A DNA stretch of 64,000 bases from Steroidobacteraceae bacterium (lineage in GTDB: Bacteria; Pseudomonadota; Gammaproteobacteria; Steroidobacterales; Steroidobacteraceae): assembly GCA_041395505.1 (NCBI GenBank), contig JAWLAG010000001.1, positions 1,612,001 to 1,676,000 of the forward strand. Reading direction: 5' to 3'. Shown here piece after piece: positions 53,335-61,399 of the stretch (the stretch's first letter is position 1; each line of letters begins with the position of its first letter). The position numbers were made by a program, and so were the translations under genes. The notes below the pieces were generated by a model. That model had not been told where the DNA came from, did no database searches, and saw nothing but the letters and a program-made list of their open reading frames with translations.

Positions 53335-54258
53335 GTGCACAGCGAGGCGCAAGCCAGGCGGTCGGCGTGGTGGGTGCGGGCGTTCGCGTCCTTGCCAATG
53401 CCGCTTCTTTACGCGCTGGCGGACTTCCTTGCCTGGATTGCCTATCGCATCGCCCGTTACCGCGCGCATGTGGTGCGGCCGAACCTGCAAAAGGCCTTCC
53501 CGCAGCTCGAGGCCGGCGCGATCGAGCGGCTGATGCGCGATTACTATCGCGGTTTTGCCGAGGTGCTGGTCGAGATCATCAAATCGGCTCGCATGAGCCT
53601 GGAGCAGATGCGCGAGCGGGTGCACATCGTCAACCCCGGGTTGTTGCGCGAGCGCCTGGCGAGGAACCAGTCGGTTTTGCTGGTTGCTGCGCATCAGTGC
53701 AATTGGGAGTGGATGCTGCTTGCGCTGTCCGCGGATCTTGGCTATCCGCTCGATGCGGCTTACAAACCCTTGGTCAATACCTGGGCCGAGCGCGAGATGT
53801 TGACGATTCGCGAACGCTTTGGTGCGCGCATGGTGCCCGCGCAGAACCTGCTGGCGGACGTCCTGCAGCGCGGCAGGATTACGCGCGCCGTCGCATTGGT
53901 TGCGGACCAGGAGCCTGTGCAGAGCGAGCGCAAGCACTGGCTGCGCTTCCTCAACCGGGACAGTGCGTTCTTCCTCGGCGCTGAGGAAATTGCCCGCGTT
54001 ACGCGTGCACCTACATTTTTCATAGCCATGCGCCGCTTGCGCCGCGGCGTCTACGAAATGCGCTTCGAGTTGCTCGCGGAACCGGCCAGCGAAAAACTCC
54101 GTGCCGGGGATATCACCGAGCGATATGCCGCGCGTGTCGAGGAGCAGATCAGGGACGCGCCCGCGGACTGGCCGTGGTCACACAAGCGATGGAAGCTGCA
54201 CAAGCCGCTTTACGGCACGGCCAGCCGCGCTGCCGGTTCACGCGGGGTCACGGGTTAG
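53335..54258 (+). CDS. LpxL/HtrB-family lysophospholipid (lipid A) acyltransferase
   Basis: A 307-residue membrane-associated acyltransferase. An N-terminal hydrophobic segment (about 15-40) precedes VRPNLQKAFPQL, typical of LpxL, and the HX4E catalytic motif is AHQCNWE with His120 and Glu125. VADQEPVQSERKHWLRFLN matches the second conserved block. Lipid A secondary acylation is the family role; a specialised acceptor is possible, as the gene sits in a lipid-modification locus away from lpxK. Start is GTG at 53335. Confidence 0.88.
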   Translation: MHSEAQARRSAWWVRAFASLPMPLLYALADFLAWIAYRIARYRAHVVRPNLQKAFPQLEAGAIERLMRDYYRGFAEVLVEIIKSARMSLEQMRERVHIVNPGLLRERLARNQSVLLVAAHQCNWEWMLLALSADLGYPLDAAYKPLVNTWAEREMLTIRERFGARMVPAQNLLADVLQRGRITRAVALVADQEPVQSERKHWLRFLNRDSAFFLGAEEIARVTRAPTFFIAMRRLRRGVYEMRFELLAEPASEKLRAGDITERYAARVEEQIRDAPADWPWSHKRWKLHKPLYGTASRAAGSRGVTG

Positions 54259-54261
54259 TCG

Positions 54262-56226
54262 CTAGGCTGCGGCGAGCTTCTGCTCGAGGAAGGCGGCCAG
54301 TTCGCGGATGGTCGGATAGTCGAACAGCTCGGTCAGATCGACGCTGCCGGGATAGGTCTGGTCGATCTGCTCGTGAATTTCGATCAGCTTGAGTGAGCTT
54401 GCGCCGATTTCGAACAAGTTGTCATCGAGGCCGAGCGCCTGGCCCTGCAGCGCCTGTTCGCAAATACCGAGCAGACGCGCTTCGATATCACTGGCGGCAG
54501 CCGCACCCGGTCGTTGTTGGGCCGCGCGTAGCGCGGCGAGCTGGCCGAGCTCGGTGTCGAATTCGCCGTCGACATAGGCAGTTTCGAGCTGAACCCGCTG
54601 GATCTTGCCGCTGGTCGTCTTGGGAATGCGCTTGACCGGTACGACCTCTGCGATTTCTATTCCCGTGTGCTCGTTCAATGCGCGCGCCACGGCGTTCGCG
54701 ACGGGCAGGAAGTCAGTCAGTTCCTGCCGATGCAGGACGAAAACAACGACCTGATCGGCTTGCGCACCGCGCGGACGCGCGCCGATGGCTACTACCTTGC
54801 CGAGTTCAAGGCCAGCTTCCTTGACGGCAATGTCCTCGAGATCGTGCGGGTAGTAGTTCTGGCCATTGACGAAAATGATTTCCTTGTCGCGGCCGGCGAT
54901 GTACAGGTCGCCATCGTGGATGAGCCCCAGATCGCCGGTGCGCAGCCAGCCGTCGGCGGCAAATGCGGCCGAGTTGGCCTGCGGATTGTCGAGGTAGCCG
55001 TGAGTGACATTCTCGCCGCGGATCTGTATGTGGCCCACAAGGCCCGCCGCGAGGGCCTGATCGCTGTCGTCGCAGATGCGCAGTTCGCAATGCGGTATCG
55101 CCCGACCCACCGACATGAGCTGCGTGGCGTCGCGTGCGGTCGTTGCCAGCATGGCCGGTCGATCGCCGACTGCAAGCTGGTGCCGGTCGACGCAGATGGA
55201 ATGCAGCATTTGCCCGAGTTTCGGGAAGCTGACCGCGAGCGAGGCTTCGGCGAGCCCGTAGACCGGGAACATGGCCCGGCGTGCAAGGCCCGCAGCGGCC
55301 ATGCGGGCAAGGAACTCTTCGCACAGGTCAACCGAGATGGGCTCGGCGCCATTGAACAGGATTCGGACCCGTGAAAGATCGAGAGACTCGTACGAGCGCT
55401 CGCCAAGGACCTTCAGGTAATGGCGGTAACCGAAATTCGGTGAAGCGAGAATGGTGCTGCCGAGGCGGGACGCGAACTGCAACCACAGCAGCGGCCGACG
55501 GATGAACAATTCGGTCGACATCAATCCCACGTTCATCCGGTGACTCATCATGAAGATGGTCATGCCGATCAGGCCCATGTCGTGGGTGAGGGGCATCCAA
55601 GACAGGGTTTGATCGGCGTCACTGAAGCCGGCGGCAATTCCAGCGCCGCGGGCATTCGCCATGATATTGCCGTGAGTCAATACCACGCCCTTCGGATCGC
55701 TGGTCGAGCCTGAGGAAAACTGTACGAACGCCGTGTCTTCGGGGCGGGCCGCAAAGGGGCGGCCACTGCGGCCAATGTCGGTCAGATCATCCGTATAGAA
55801 AGCCTTGTCCTGCAGGGCCGCAAGAATTGCCGACTGTCCGTGCTGTTCTGCGTACTTGCCGATGCGCTGGAGTGTCTTGCGGTCCGTATAAATGAACGGC
55901 TCGCGCAGCAGCGCAGCGATGCGCATGAGCTTGTGGCGGTGCTCATCACTGATGCCGACGGCCACGGGCACGGGGACGATACCACCGAGCACTGCCGCGA
56001 AGAATGCGTCGACGAATTGTTCGTTGTCGTTCAGGTAGAGGATGATGCGATCGCCGGCTTTGGCGCCCAGCGCCTGCAGGTGATGGAGAATGCCGAGGGC
56101 GCGTTCGTGCAACTCGCTGAACCGGACGCGCCGTTCGTGGTGCTCGCCCTCGAGATAGATGACTTCACGGTCGGCATTGCGGTTGCCGGCGAGCATTTCA
56201 CACAGGGTCGACGGAATCTGCATCAA
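54262..56226 (-). CDS. Fatty acyl-AMP ligase fused to an acyl carrier domain
   Basis: A 654-residue two-part protein. Residues 1-555 form a FAAL-type adenylating enzyme: FVQFSSGSTSDPKGVVLTHGN, FPVYGLAEASLAVSF, GWLRTGDLGLIHDGDLYIAGR, and C-terminal KTTSGKIQR with the catalytic Lys. Residues about 575-650 are a carrier domain with the phosphopantetheine serine at Ser611 in NLFEIGASSLKLIE. The enzyme should activate a free fatty acid as acyl-AMP and load it onto its own carrier instead of CoA. It is translationally coupled to the P450 upstream (ATGA). Confidence 0.9.
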   Translation of the reverse strand: MMQIPSTLCEMLAGNRNADREVIYLEGEHHERRVRFSELHERALGILHHLQALGAKAGDRIILYLNDNEQFVDAFFAAVLGGIVPVPVAVGISDEHRHKLMRIAALLREPFIYTDRKTLQRIGKYAEQHGQSAILAALQDKAFYTDDLTDIGRSGRPFAARPEDTAFVQFSSGSTSDPKGVVLTHGNIMANARGAGIAAGFSDADQTLSWMPLTHDMGLIGMTIFMMSHRMNVGLMSTELFIRRPLLWLQFASRLGSTILASPNFGYRHYLKVLGERSYESLDLSRVRILFNGAEPISVDLCEEFLARMAAAGLARRAMFPVYGLAEASLAVSFPKLGQMLHSICVDRHQLAVGDRPAMLATTARDATQLMSVGRAIPHCELRICDDSDQALAAGLVGHIQIRGENVTHGYLDNPQANSAAFAADGWLRTGDLGLIHDGDLYIAGRDKEIIFVNGQNYYPHDLEDIAVKEAGLELGKVVAIGARPRGAQADQVVVFVLHRQELTDFLPVANAVARALNEHTGIEIAEVVPVKRIPKTTSGKIQRVQLETAYVDGEFDTELGQLAALRAAQQRPGAAAASDIEARLLGICEQALQGQALGLDDNLFEIGASSLKLIEIHEQIDQTYPGSVDLTELFDYPTIRELAAFLEQKLAAA

Positions 56227-57536
56227 CGTTTTTCCAGTTTCATCAGCAATGGCGCGCGGGTGCGCAGATTGACCTGCGCTTCGAGATCTATCGGAGAGCT
56301 GTCGGCGCGACGCAGTCGGAAGCGCCTGGCAGCTTTACATAGATGTATCAGCATTTCGTAGACGGCGAACGTCTCGCCGATGCAGTGTCTCGGTCCGGCG
56401 GCGAAGGGCATATAGGCGAAGCGCGGACGCTGCGCTTCATGCGCATCATCGAAGCGTTCGGGCAGGAATGCATCCGGCTCGCGCCAATAGCGCGGATGGC
56501 GGTGCAGGACATAGGGCGAGAGCAGCACATCCGTGCCCGCTGCAATGGGGAAGCCGCCGAGTTGATCGTCTTCGATCGCCCGCCTCGACAACAACCAGCC
56601 GGGCGGATACAGGCGCAGTGACTCGTTGATTACCTGTTGTGTGTAAGCGAGTCCCTCCATGGTCTGCAGGCCGAAGCCGGCCGCTTCGTCGAATGCGTCG
56701 ACTTCCCGTTGCAGGTGTTGCTCGACCTGCGGGTGTTCCGCGATGAGGTACCAGGTCCAGTTGAGCGAGCTTGCCGTCGTCTCGTGACCCGCCACGACCA
56801 GCGTCATGATTTCGTCGATCAGCTCGCGGGTCGACATGGCATCGCCCGTTTCCTTGTCACGCGCCTGCATCAACATGGCGACATAGTCGAAGTGCTCTTC
56901 CTCGAGTGCGCGGCGTCGATCGAGGAGTTGTGCGATGGTCTTGCCCAGTGATCGGAATTTGTAGGCAAAGCGCAGGTCACGCGCGGGTTCCCGGGTGACT
57001 ACAACGAAGGGGTTTTCGCCGTGCTCCGCGGTGAGTCTCTCGAGGTCGCGGCCAAAAATGGAGTGCAGTACGATGTCGAGCGTGAGTTCACTCATCTCTT
57101 CGGTGATGTTGAGCGCCTCGCCGCTGCGCGCCAGCACCTCCCAGCGTTGCAAATAGCGGTCGTTGATCGTCGCAATCTGGCTGGCGAATTCGTTGATGAT
57201 GCGACGGTGGAACGTCGGCTGCATCATGTATCTCTGGCGGCGCCAGAACTCGCCCTCGCTGGTCATGATGCCGTTGCCAAGCAATATGCGTACCCGATCG
57301 AGGCCAAGACCCTTGCGGTAATTGCGGTGGTTCGACACCAGTACCCGCTTGATATCATCAGGATGATTGATGACGTAGACGTAGCCGCGACGAGCCGGCG
57401 AGTACACCCGATAGGTGTCGCCCAGGCGCGCAAAGAGTTCGACCATGCGCTGCAGGGAATCGTCCGTCGCACCGATGTCGAACTGCTCGTCCGGCTCGGG
57501 CGGAGTCGATGTGCGTTGTGGTTCGTTAGTCCCCAT
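56223..57536 (-). CDS. Cytochrome P450
   Basis: A 437-residue haem monooxygenase. The I-helix is VVAGHETTAS, the ExxR pair is in ESLRLYPPGW, and the haem-binding loop is FAAGPRHCIGETFA with Cys385 as the axial ligand. There is no N-terminal membrane helix, so it is a soluble bacterial P450 needing separate redox partners, none of which is encoded nearby. Overall style resembles CYP102/CYP4-like fatty-acid hydroxylases. The ATG at 57536 has an AAGGGG site; a GTG three codons upstream is an alternative. Coupling to the ligase-carrier gene suggests a carrier-bound acyl substrate. Confidence 0.92.
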   Translation of the reverse strand: MGTNEPQRTSTPPEPDEQFDIGATDDSLQRMVELFARLGDTYRVYSPARRGYVYVINHPDDIKRVLVSNHRNYRKGLGLDRVRILLGNGIMTSEGEFWRRQRYMMQPTFHRRIINEFASQIATINDRYLQRWEVLARSGEALNITEEMSELTLDIVLHSIFGRDLERLTAEHGENPFVVVTREPARDLRFAYKFRSLGKTIAQLLDRRRALEEEHFDYVAMLMQARDKETGDAMSTRELIDEIMTLVVAGHETTASSLNWTWYLIAEHPQVEQHLQREVDAFDEAAGFGLQTMEGLAYTQQVINESLRLYPPGWLLSRRAIEDDQLGGFPIAAGTDVLLSPYVLHRHPRYWREPDAFLPERFDDAHEAQRPRFAYMPFAAGPRHCIGETFAVYEMLIHLCKAARRFRLRRADSSPIDLEAQVNLRTRAPLLMKLEKR

Positions 57537-57661
57537 TATCGCCACCCCTTTAGTTTACCGCAGCACTGTCCGGCGAACGGGGCAACTTGTCTATCTGCAG
57601 GCCATGCCCGACAATGCGCCGCTTTGCACGGCGTCACTGGAGCGGCCGGAATCCACAGCCG

Positions 57662-58414
57662 ATGAACGACTCGAACCCCAGGGGGGAGCTGCGCAACACC
57701 GTCTACCGCACCCAGACGCGCTCGTCCCGGCGAATGACGGGCTGGCGGCGAATCGGCTACCGGCTCGCGGTGCCGATCATCATTGCGATCGTGCAATTGT
57801 TCTGGCGGAGCTGCCGCGTGCGCGTGGTGCTCGGCGCGGAACACTTGCGTACTGCCGCCAGCGGCGGCGCGGTAATTCCATGCTATTGGCACCAGCACCA
57901 GCTTTTCTGCGGCAAATACCTGCTGGACGAGGCAGTGCACGGATTGAAACTCGGCTTTCTGATAAGCCCATCCGTTGATGGTGAGTTGGGCGCGATGGTG
58001 GTAGGGCGGCTCGGTGGCCACGTCATCCGTGGATCATCGACTCACACGGGTGCGCGCGCGTTGCGCGATTATTTCGACGCACTGAAAAAGCTTGGCGTGT
58101 CACCGGCGATTACGCCTGACGGGCCACGGGGTCCGCGCTTTCAATTCAAGCCGGGTGCAATCCTGCTCGCGCAGATGTCGGGCAGGCCGATAATTCCGCT
58201 CGCCTATGCCGCCAGCCGGGCCTGGTTCGTGCATTGGGACCGGTTCGTGATTCCATGGCCGTTTGCCCGCATTGCCATTGCGATTGGCGAACCTCAGTTC
58301 ATTGCGAGGACTCAGTCGGGTGACGCACTCGCCGCGAACCAGGATCGACTCGGGCAGCTACTGCGAAGTCTATATCTCGATGCCCGCTCGGCACTCATTG
58401 CAAAGACGCGATGA
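57662..58414 (+). CDS. DUF374 lysophospholipid acyltransferase family protein
   Basis: A 250-residue protein with one N-terminal hydrophobic segment (about 25-45, YRLAVPIIIAIVQLFW). It matches the DUF374 family: VIPCYWHQHQLF, FLISPSVDGELGAMVVGRLG, GARALRDYF and the hallmark AITPDGPRGPRFQFKPGAILLAQ. The family is related to LpxL/PlsC acyltransferases; substrates are not established. The ATG at 57662 lies 125 bases from the divergent P450, and the gap may hold promoters for both. Its stop overlaps the GT2 gene. Confidence 0.85.
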   Translation: MNDSNPRGELRNTVYRTQTRSSRRMTGWRRIGYRLAVPIIIAIVQLFWRSCRVRVVLGAEHLRTAASGGAVIPCYWHQHQLFCGKYLLDEAVHGLKLGFLISPSVDGELGAMVVGRLGGHVIRGSSTHTGARALRDYFDALKKLGVSPAITPDGPRGPRFQFKPGAILLAQMSGRPIIPLAYAASRAWFVHWDRFVIPWPFARIAIAIGEPQFIARTQSGDALAANQDRLGQLLRSLYLDARSALIAKTR

Positions 58415-59154
58415 TGACACCATCGCTGTCAGTCGTGGTACCGGTTTGCAACGAGTCGCCGAATATCGGTCCGCTGGTCGAGGAGATATGCGGCGCGCTT
58501 GCCGGCGTTGACTTCGAAATAATCTACGTCGATGACGGCAGCAGCGACGACAGCGCCGAGGAAGTGCTGCGGGCACGGCAGTCCCATCCCCAGTGCGCCC
58601 TGCGATTGCTGCGTCATTCGCGCCGCGCGGGGCAGAGCGCCGCGCTCGCAACCGGCGTGGCGGCGGCGCGAGCGCAGTGGGTAGCAACGCTCGACGGCGA
58701 TGGACAGAACGATCCGGCCGATCTGCCCGCACTGCTGGCCGCCAGAGGCGAGCCGCAACACGCTGGAGTGCGCCTCATCATGGGCAATCGCGCGCGACGC
58801 CGCGACAGTGCTTTCCGCCGCTTGCAATCGCGCCTTGCCAACAAGGTACGTGCGGCATTGCTTGACGATGGCACGCCCGACACGGGTTGTGGCATCAAGC
58901 TGTTCGAGCGCGAGACATTCCTTCGACTGCCTTATTTCGACCACATGCACCGTTTCCTGCCCGCACTGTTTCAGCGTCAGGGTGCGGCCGTGGTCTCGGT
59001 GGTGGTCAATCATCGTCCGCGACAGCGTGGCCAATCGAAGTACGGCATGTTCAACAGACTCTGGGTCGGCATCGTCGACACCCTGGGTGTGATGTGGTTG
59101 CAGCGACGGCGTGTCGCTGGCCTGCGGATTACAGAGGAACAGGATAAGTCATGA
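58411..59154 (+). CDS. GT2 glycosyltransferase (DPM/ArnC-like)
   Basis: A 247-residue GT-A fold enzyme: LSVVVPVCNESPNIGPLVEEI, IIYVDDGSSDDS, TLDGDGQNDPADLP (the DxD-like centre) and RGQSKYGMFNR near the end, as in dolichol/undecaprenyl-phosphate sugar transferases. No C-terminal membrane helices follow, unlike ArnC/GtrB. It would move a sugar from a nucleotide donor to undecaprenyl phosphate. It overlaps DUF374 and the LAB_N gene by 4 bases each. Confidence 0.88.
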   Translation: MMTPSLSVVVPVCNESPNIGPLVEEICGALAGVDFEIIYVDDGSSDDSAEEVLRARQSHPQCALRLLRHSRRAGQSAALATGVAAARAQWVATLDGDGQNDPADLPALLAARGEPQHAGVRLIMGNRARRRDSAFRRLQSRLANKVRAALLDDGTPDTGCGIKLFERETFLRLPYFDHMHRFLPALFQRQGAAVVSVVVNHRPRQRGQSKYGMFNRLWVGIVDTLGVMWLQRRRVAGLRITEEQDKS

Positions 59155-59432
59155 AATTCTCGGCGGATCAGCTGTGGCTGGCGGTCGGCTTTCTTGGTCA
59201 GGCGATGTTCTCTGCGCGTTTCATAGTGCAGTGGATTGCCAGCGAACGCGTCAGGCGCAGTATCGTGCCGCGGGCGTTCTGGTATTTCAGTCTGGCGGGA
59301 GGTCTGACCCTTCTCTCTTACGCGCTCTACAAGCGCGATCCGGTATTCATCGTGGGCCAGGGCGCCGGTGTGTTCGTGTACCTTCGCAACCTGCATCTTC
59401 TGCGATCCGGCCGCCAGCAGGTGGACGCCTGA
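59151..59432 (+). CDS. LAB_N-domain membrane protein
   Basis: A 93-residue protein with three hydrophobic helices (about 8-25, 42-60, 66-82). It matches the 'lipid-A-disaccharide synthase N-terminal domain': LWLAVGFLGQAMFSARFIVQWIASER, then RAFWYFSLAGGLTLLSYALYKRDPVFIVGQ. Stand-alone copies occur beside GT2 and GT39 genes in many Gram-negative bacteria. It could flip or channel the lipid-linked sugar between them (inference). Overlaps GT2 by 4 bases. Confidence 0.87.
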   Translation: MKFSADQLWLAVGFLGQAMFSARFIVQWIASERVRRSIVPRAFWYFSLAGGLTLLSYALYKRDPVFIVGQGAGVFVYLRNLHLLRSGRQQVDA

Positions 59433-59443
59433 ACGCTGTGTCG

Positions 59444-61165
59444 ATGCCCGATCCGGTGACAACGGCGGCGTGGCGTTGGTGCGACGCCGCCTTGCTGGCG
59501 TTCGCCGCTCTGGCAGTCATCGGCAGCGGATTGGGGCTGCGGGATCCGTGGCCGGCGGACGAACCCCGCTTCGTGCTGTTGGCGCGCGACATGATTGCCA
59601 GTGGCAACTGGCTGATTCCCGTCATCGGGGGCGATCTATATCCCGACAAACCGCCGCTTTTTTTCTGGTCACTCGCGGCGAGCTACGCGTTGTTCGGTTC
59701 GCTGCGCTGGTCGTTCCTGCTGCCAGCGCTTGTCAGCGCGGTTGCAACGCTGTGGCTGGTCTACGACCTGGCGCGACGTCTGAGCGGGCGGTACGCTGCG
59801 ATCGCGACGGCAATCACATTGCTCGTCACGCTGCAATTTACGACAACGATGCGCGGCGCCCAGATCGATCCACTGCTATGCGCGCTGATGACGCTATCGG
59901 TATATGCGCTGTCGCGCCACCTGATATTCGGGCCGGCCTGGGGGTGGTATTTTGTCGGCGGCGTGGCAGCGGGCCTCGGCGTGATCACCAAGGGCGTCGG
60001 GTTCCTGCCCATTCTGATGGTGTTCCCCTACATCTGGTTGCGGCGTCGCGGTTTCCGTGGACTGTATGCCGGAACTGGCAACGTCGGGCTGTGGCTGCTG
60101 GCGCCACTTGGCATGCTGCTTGCGATCACATCGTGGTTGGTGCCGGTATTGGTCGCCGCCATGGTATCGCCTGATATCGCGGCCTATCGCGACGAGATCC
60201 TGTTCAAGCAAACGGTGGGTCGATACGCATCGGCGTGGCATCACAACCGCCCCTGGTATTACTTTCTGGTCGAAGTGGTGCCCGGACTGTGGTTGCCGTT
60301 CAGTTTGCTGCTTTTCTGGCTGGTGCCTGCCTGGTACCGATCATGGTGCGACGGCAATGGCCGCGTGGCTCTGTTGCTGAGCTATCTGCTGATTTGTTTC
60401 TTGTTCTTCTCGCTGTCGTCCGGAAAGCGCGGTGTGTATCTCCTGCCGCTGCTCCCTGTATTGGCGGTCATTGCGGCGGCGCCACTCGAGACCGTTCTGT
60501 TGCGCCGCGCACTGAGCCGTTGGAGTCTCGCGCTCGCTGGCATCTTGGTGGCAGCCATGCTCGTGCTGTTTGCGGCTGCCCAGTTGCAACTGCCCATGTT
60601 GCAGGACGTCCTCGGCGAGGCTGGCATTGCCAACACCAGGCCATTGCTCTATTTCGGCATCACCGCATTGCTCGCGGTTGCATTGTTGTCCCGCTCGCGT
60701 GGCTACCTTGCCTGGCCCGTCGTCTTTGCCATGTTCTGCGTCATGTTTGGCATCGGCATCGCGCCCCTGATGAATGGCGAACGTTCGGGCCGCGACTTCG
60801 TAGCCGGCGCATTGCGCGCAATACCCGACAACTACGACATCGGCCTGGTCGCGTACAAGGAGCAATTCCTCCTGTACCTCGACCGGCCAGCCTGGAACTT
60901 CGGACATCGCCGTTGGCGTGAAGGCAATGCCGAGGCCGACGACGCGGCCGCATGGCTCGCCGCCGGGCAGCGCCGGTTGCTGCTGGTGCCTGATAGCCTT
61001 TTGCGACCCTGTTTCCCGGGTGCCCGATTGGTGCGCGCAGGACACAGTGCCTCTGAATCGTGGTGGTGGGTGACCGGCGTTGCCTCCGCGCCCTGTGTGG
61101 CCCGGGGTTCGCTCACTCATGCCCTTTACTACGATCCGGCAAAACCCGGACATCGCGCGCCCTAG
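59444..61165 (+). CDS. GT39/ArnT-like membrane glycosyltransferase
   Basis: A 573-residue polytopic protein with about 11-12 helices. The N-terminal loop has the catalytic-type acidic pair in DPWPADEPRFVLLARDM and NWLIPVIGGDLYPDKPPLFFW, the signature of the ArnT/PMT family, which uses undecaprenyl-phosphate sugars on the periplasmic side. The acceptor, lipid A, another glycolipid or protein, is not shown. An in-frame GTG lies two codons upstream. It follows LAB_N by 11 bases and ends the run. Confidence 0.88.
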   Translation: MPDPVTTAAWRWCDAALLAFAALAVIGSGLGLRDPWPADEPRFVLLARDMIASGNWLIPVIGGDLYPDKPPLFFWSLAASYALFGSLRWSFLLPALVSAVATLWLVYDLARRLSGRYAAIATAITLLVTLQFTTTMRGAQIDPLLCALMTLSVYALSRHLIFGPAWGWYFVGGVAAGLGVITKGVGFLPILMVFPYIWLRRRGFRGLYAGTGNVGLWLLAPLGMLLAITSWLVPVLVAAMVSPDIAAYRDEILFKQTVGRYASAWHHNRPWYYFLVEVVPGLWLPFSLLLFWLVPAWYRSWCDGNGRVALLLSYLLICFLFFSLSSGKRGVYLLPLLPVLAVIAAAPLETVLLRRALSRWSLALAGILVAAMLVLFAAAQLQLPMLQDVLGEAGIANTRPLLYFGITALLAVALLSRSRGYLAWPVVFAMFCVMFGIGIAPLMNGERSGRDFVAGALRAIPDNYDIGLVAYKEQFLLYLDRPAWNFGHRRWREGNAEADDAAAWLAAGQRRLLLVPDSLLRPCFPGARLVRAGHSASESWWWVTGVASAPCVARGSLTHALYYDPAKPGHRAP

Positions 61166-61399
61166 GGCGGGCTCTGTACAGGCGCCAAGAGGCGCGCGAC
61201 GCGGCGGCTCCGCAGTGCGTTCCTAGGCTATTCTGATTCAGTATCAATTAGTTACCTTGTTTTCCTTTGCATGTATGTCAAAATGTTCACCTGCCCAGGG
61301 AGTTGGACTACGCCGGTGAATTGTGGCGTAAGTCTGCGGTTTTTCTTGGAAACTTCGTCAGAATGACAACTCAAAATTTGCCGGAGTCCTAAGGACCGC
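61166..61399 (+). other. Intergenic region before the GGDEF-EAL gene
   Basis: This 234-base gap begins GC-rich, then turns AT-rich around 61230-61380 (TATCAATTAGTTACC, TGTTTTCC). GCCCTAGGGC, a perfect palindrome, spans the GT39 stop at 61159-61168 but has no loop or T-run, so it is not a convincing terminator. No strong promoter pair was found. AAGGA lies just before the next ATG. Confidence 0.4.

Noticed and set aside
61159..61168. Palindrome GCCCTAGGGC at the end of the GT39 gene as a terminator
   Set aside because: There is no loop and no T-run after it.
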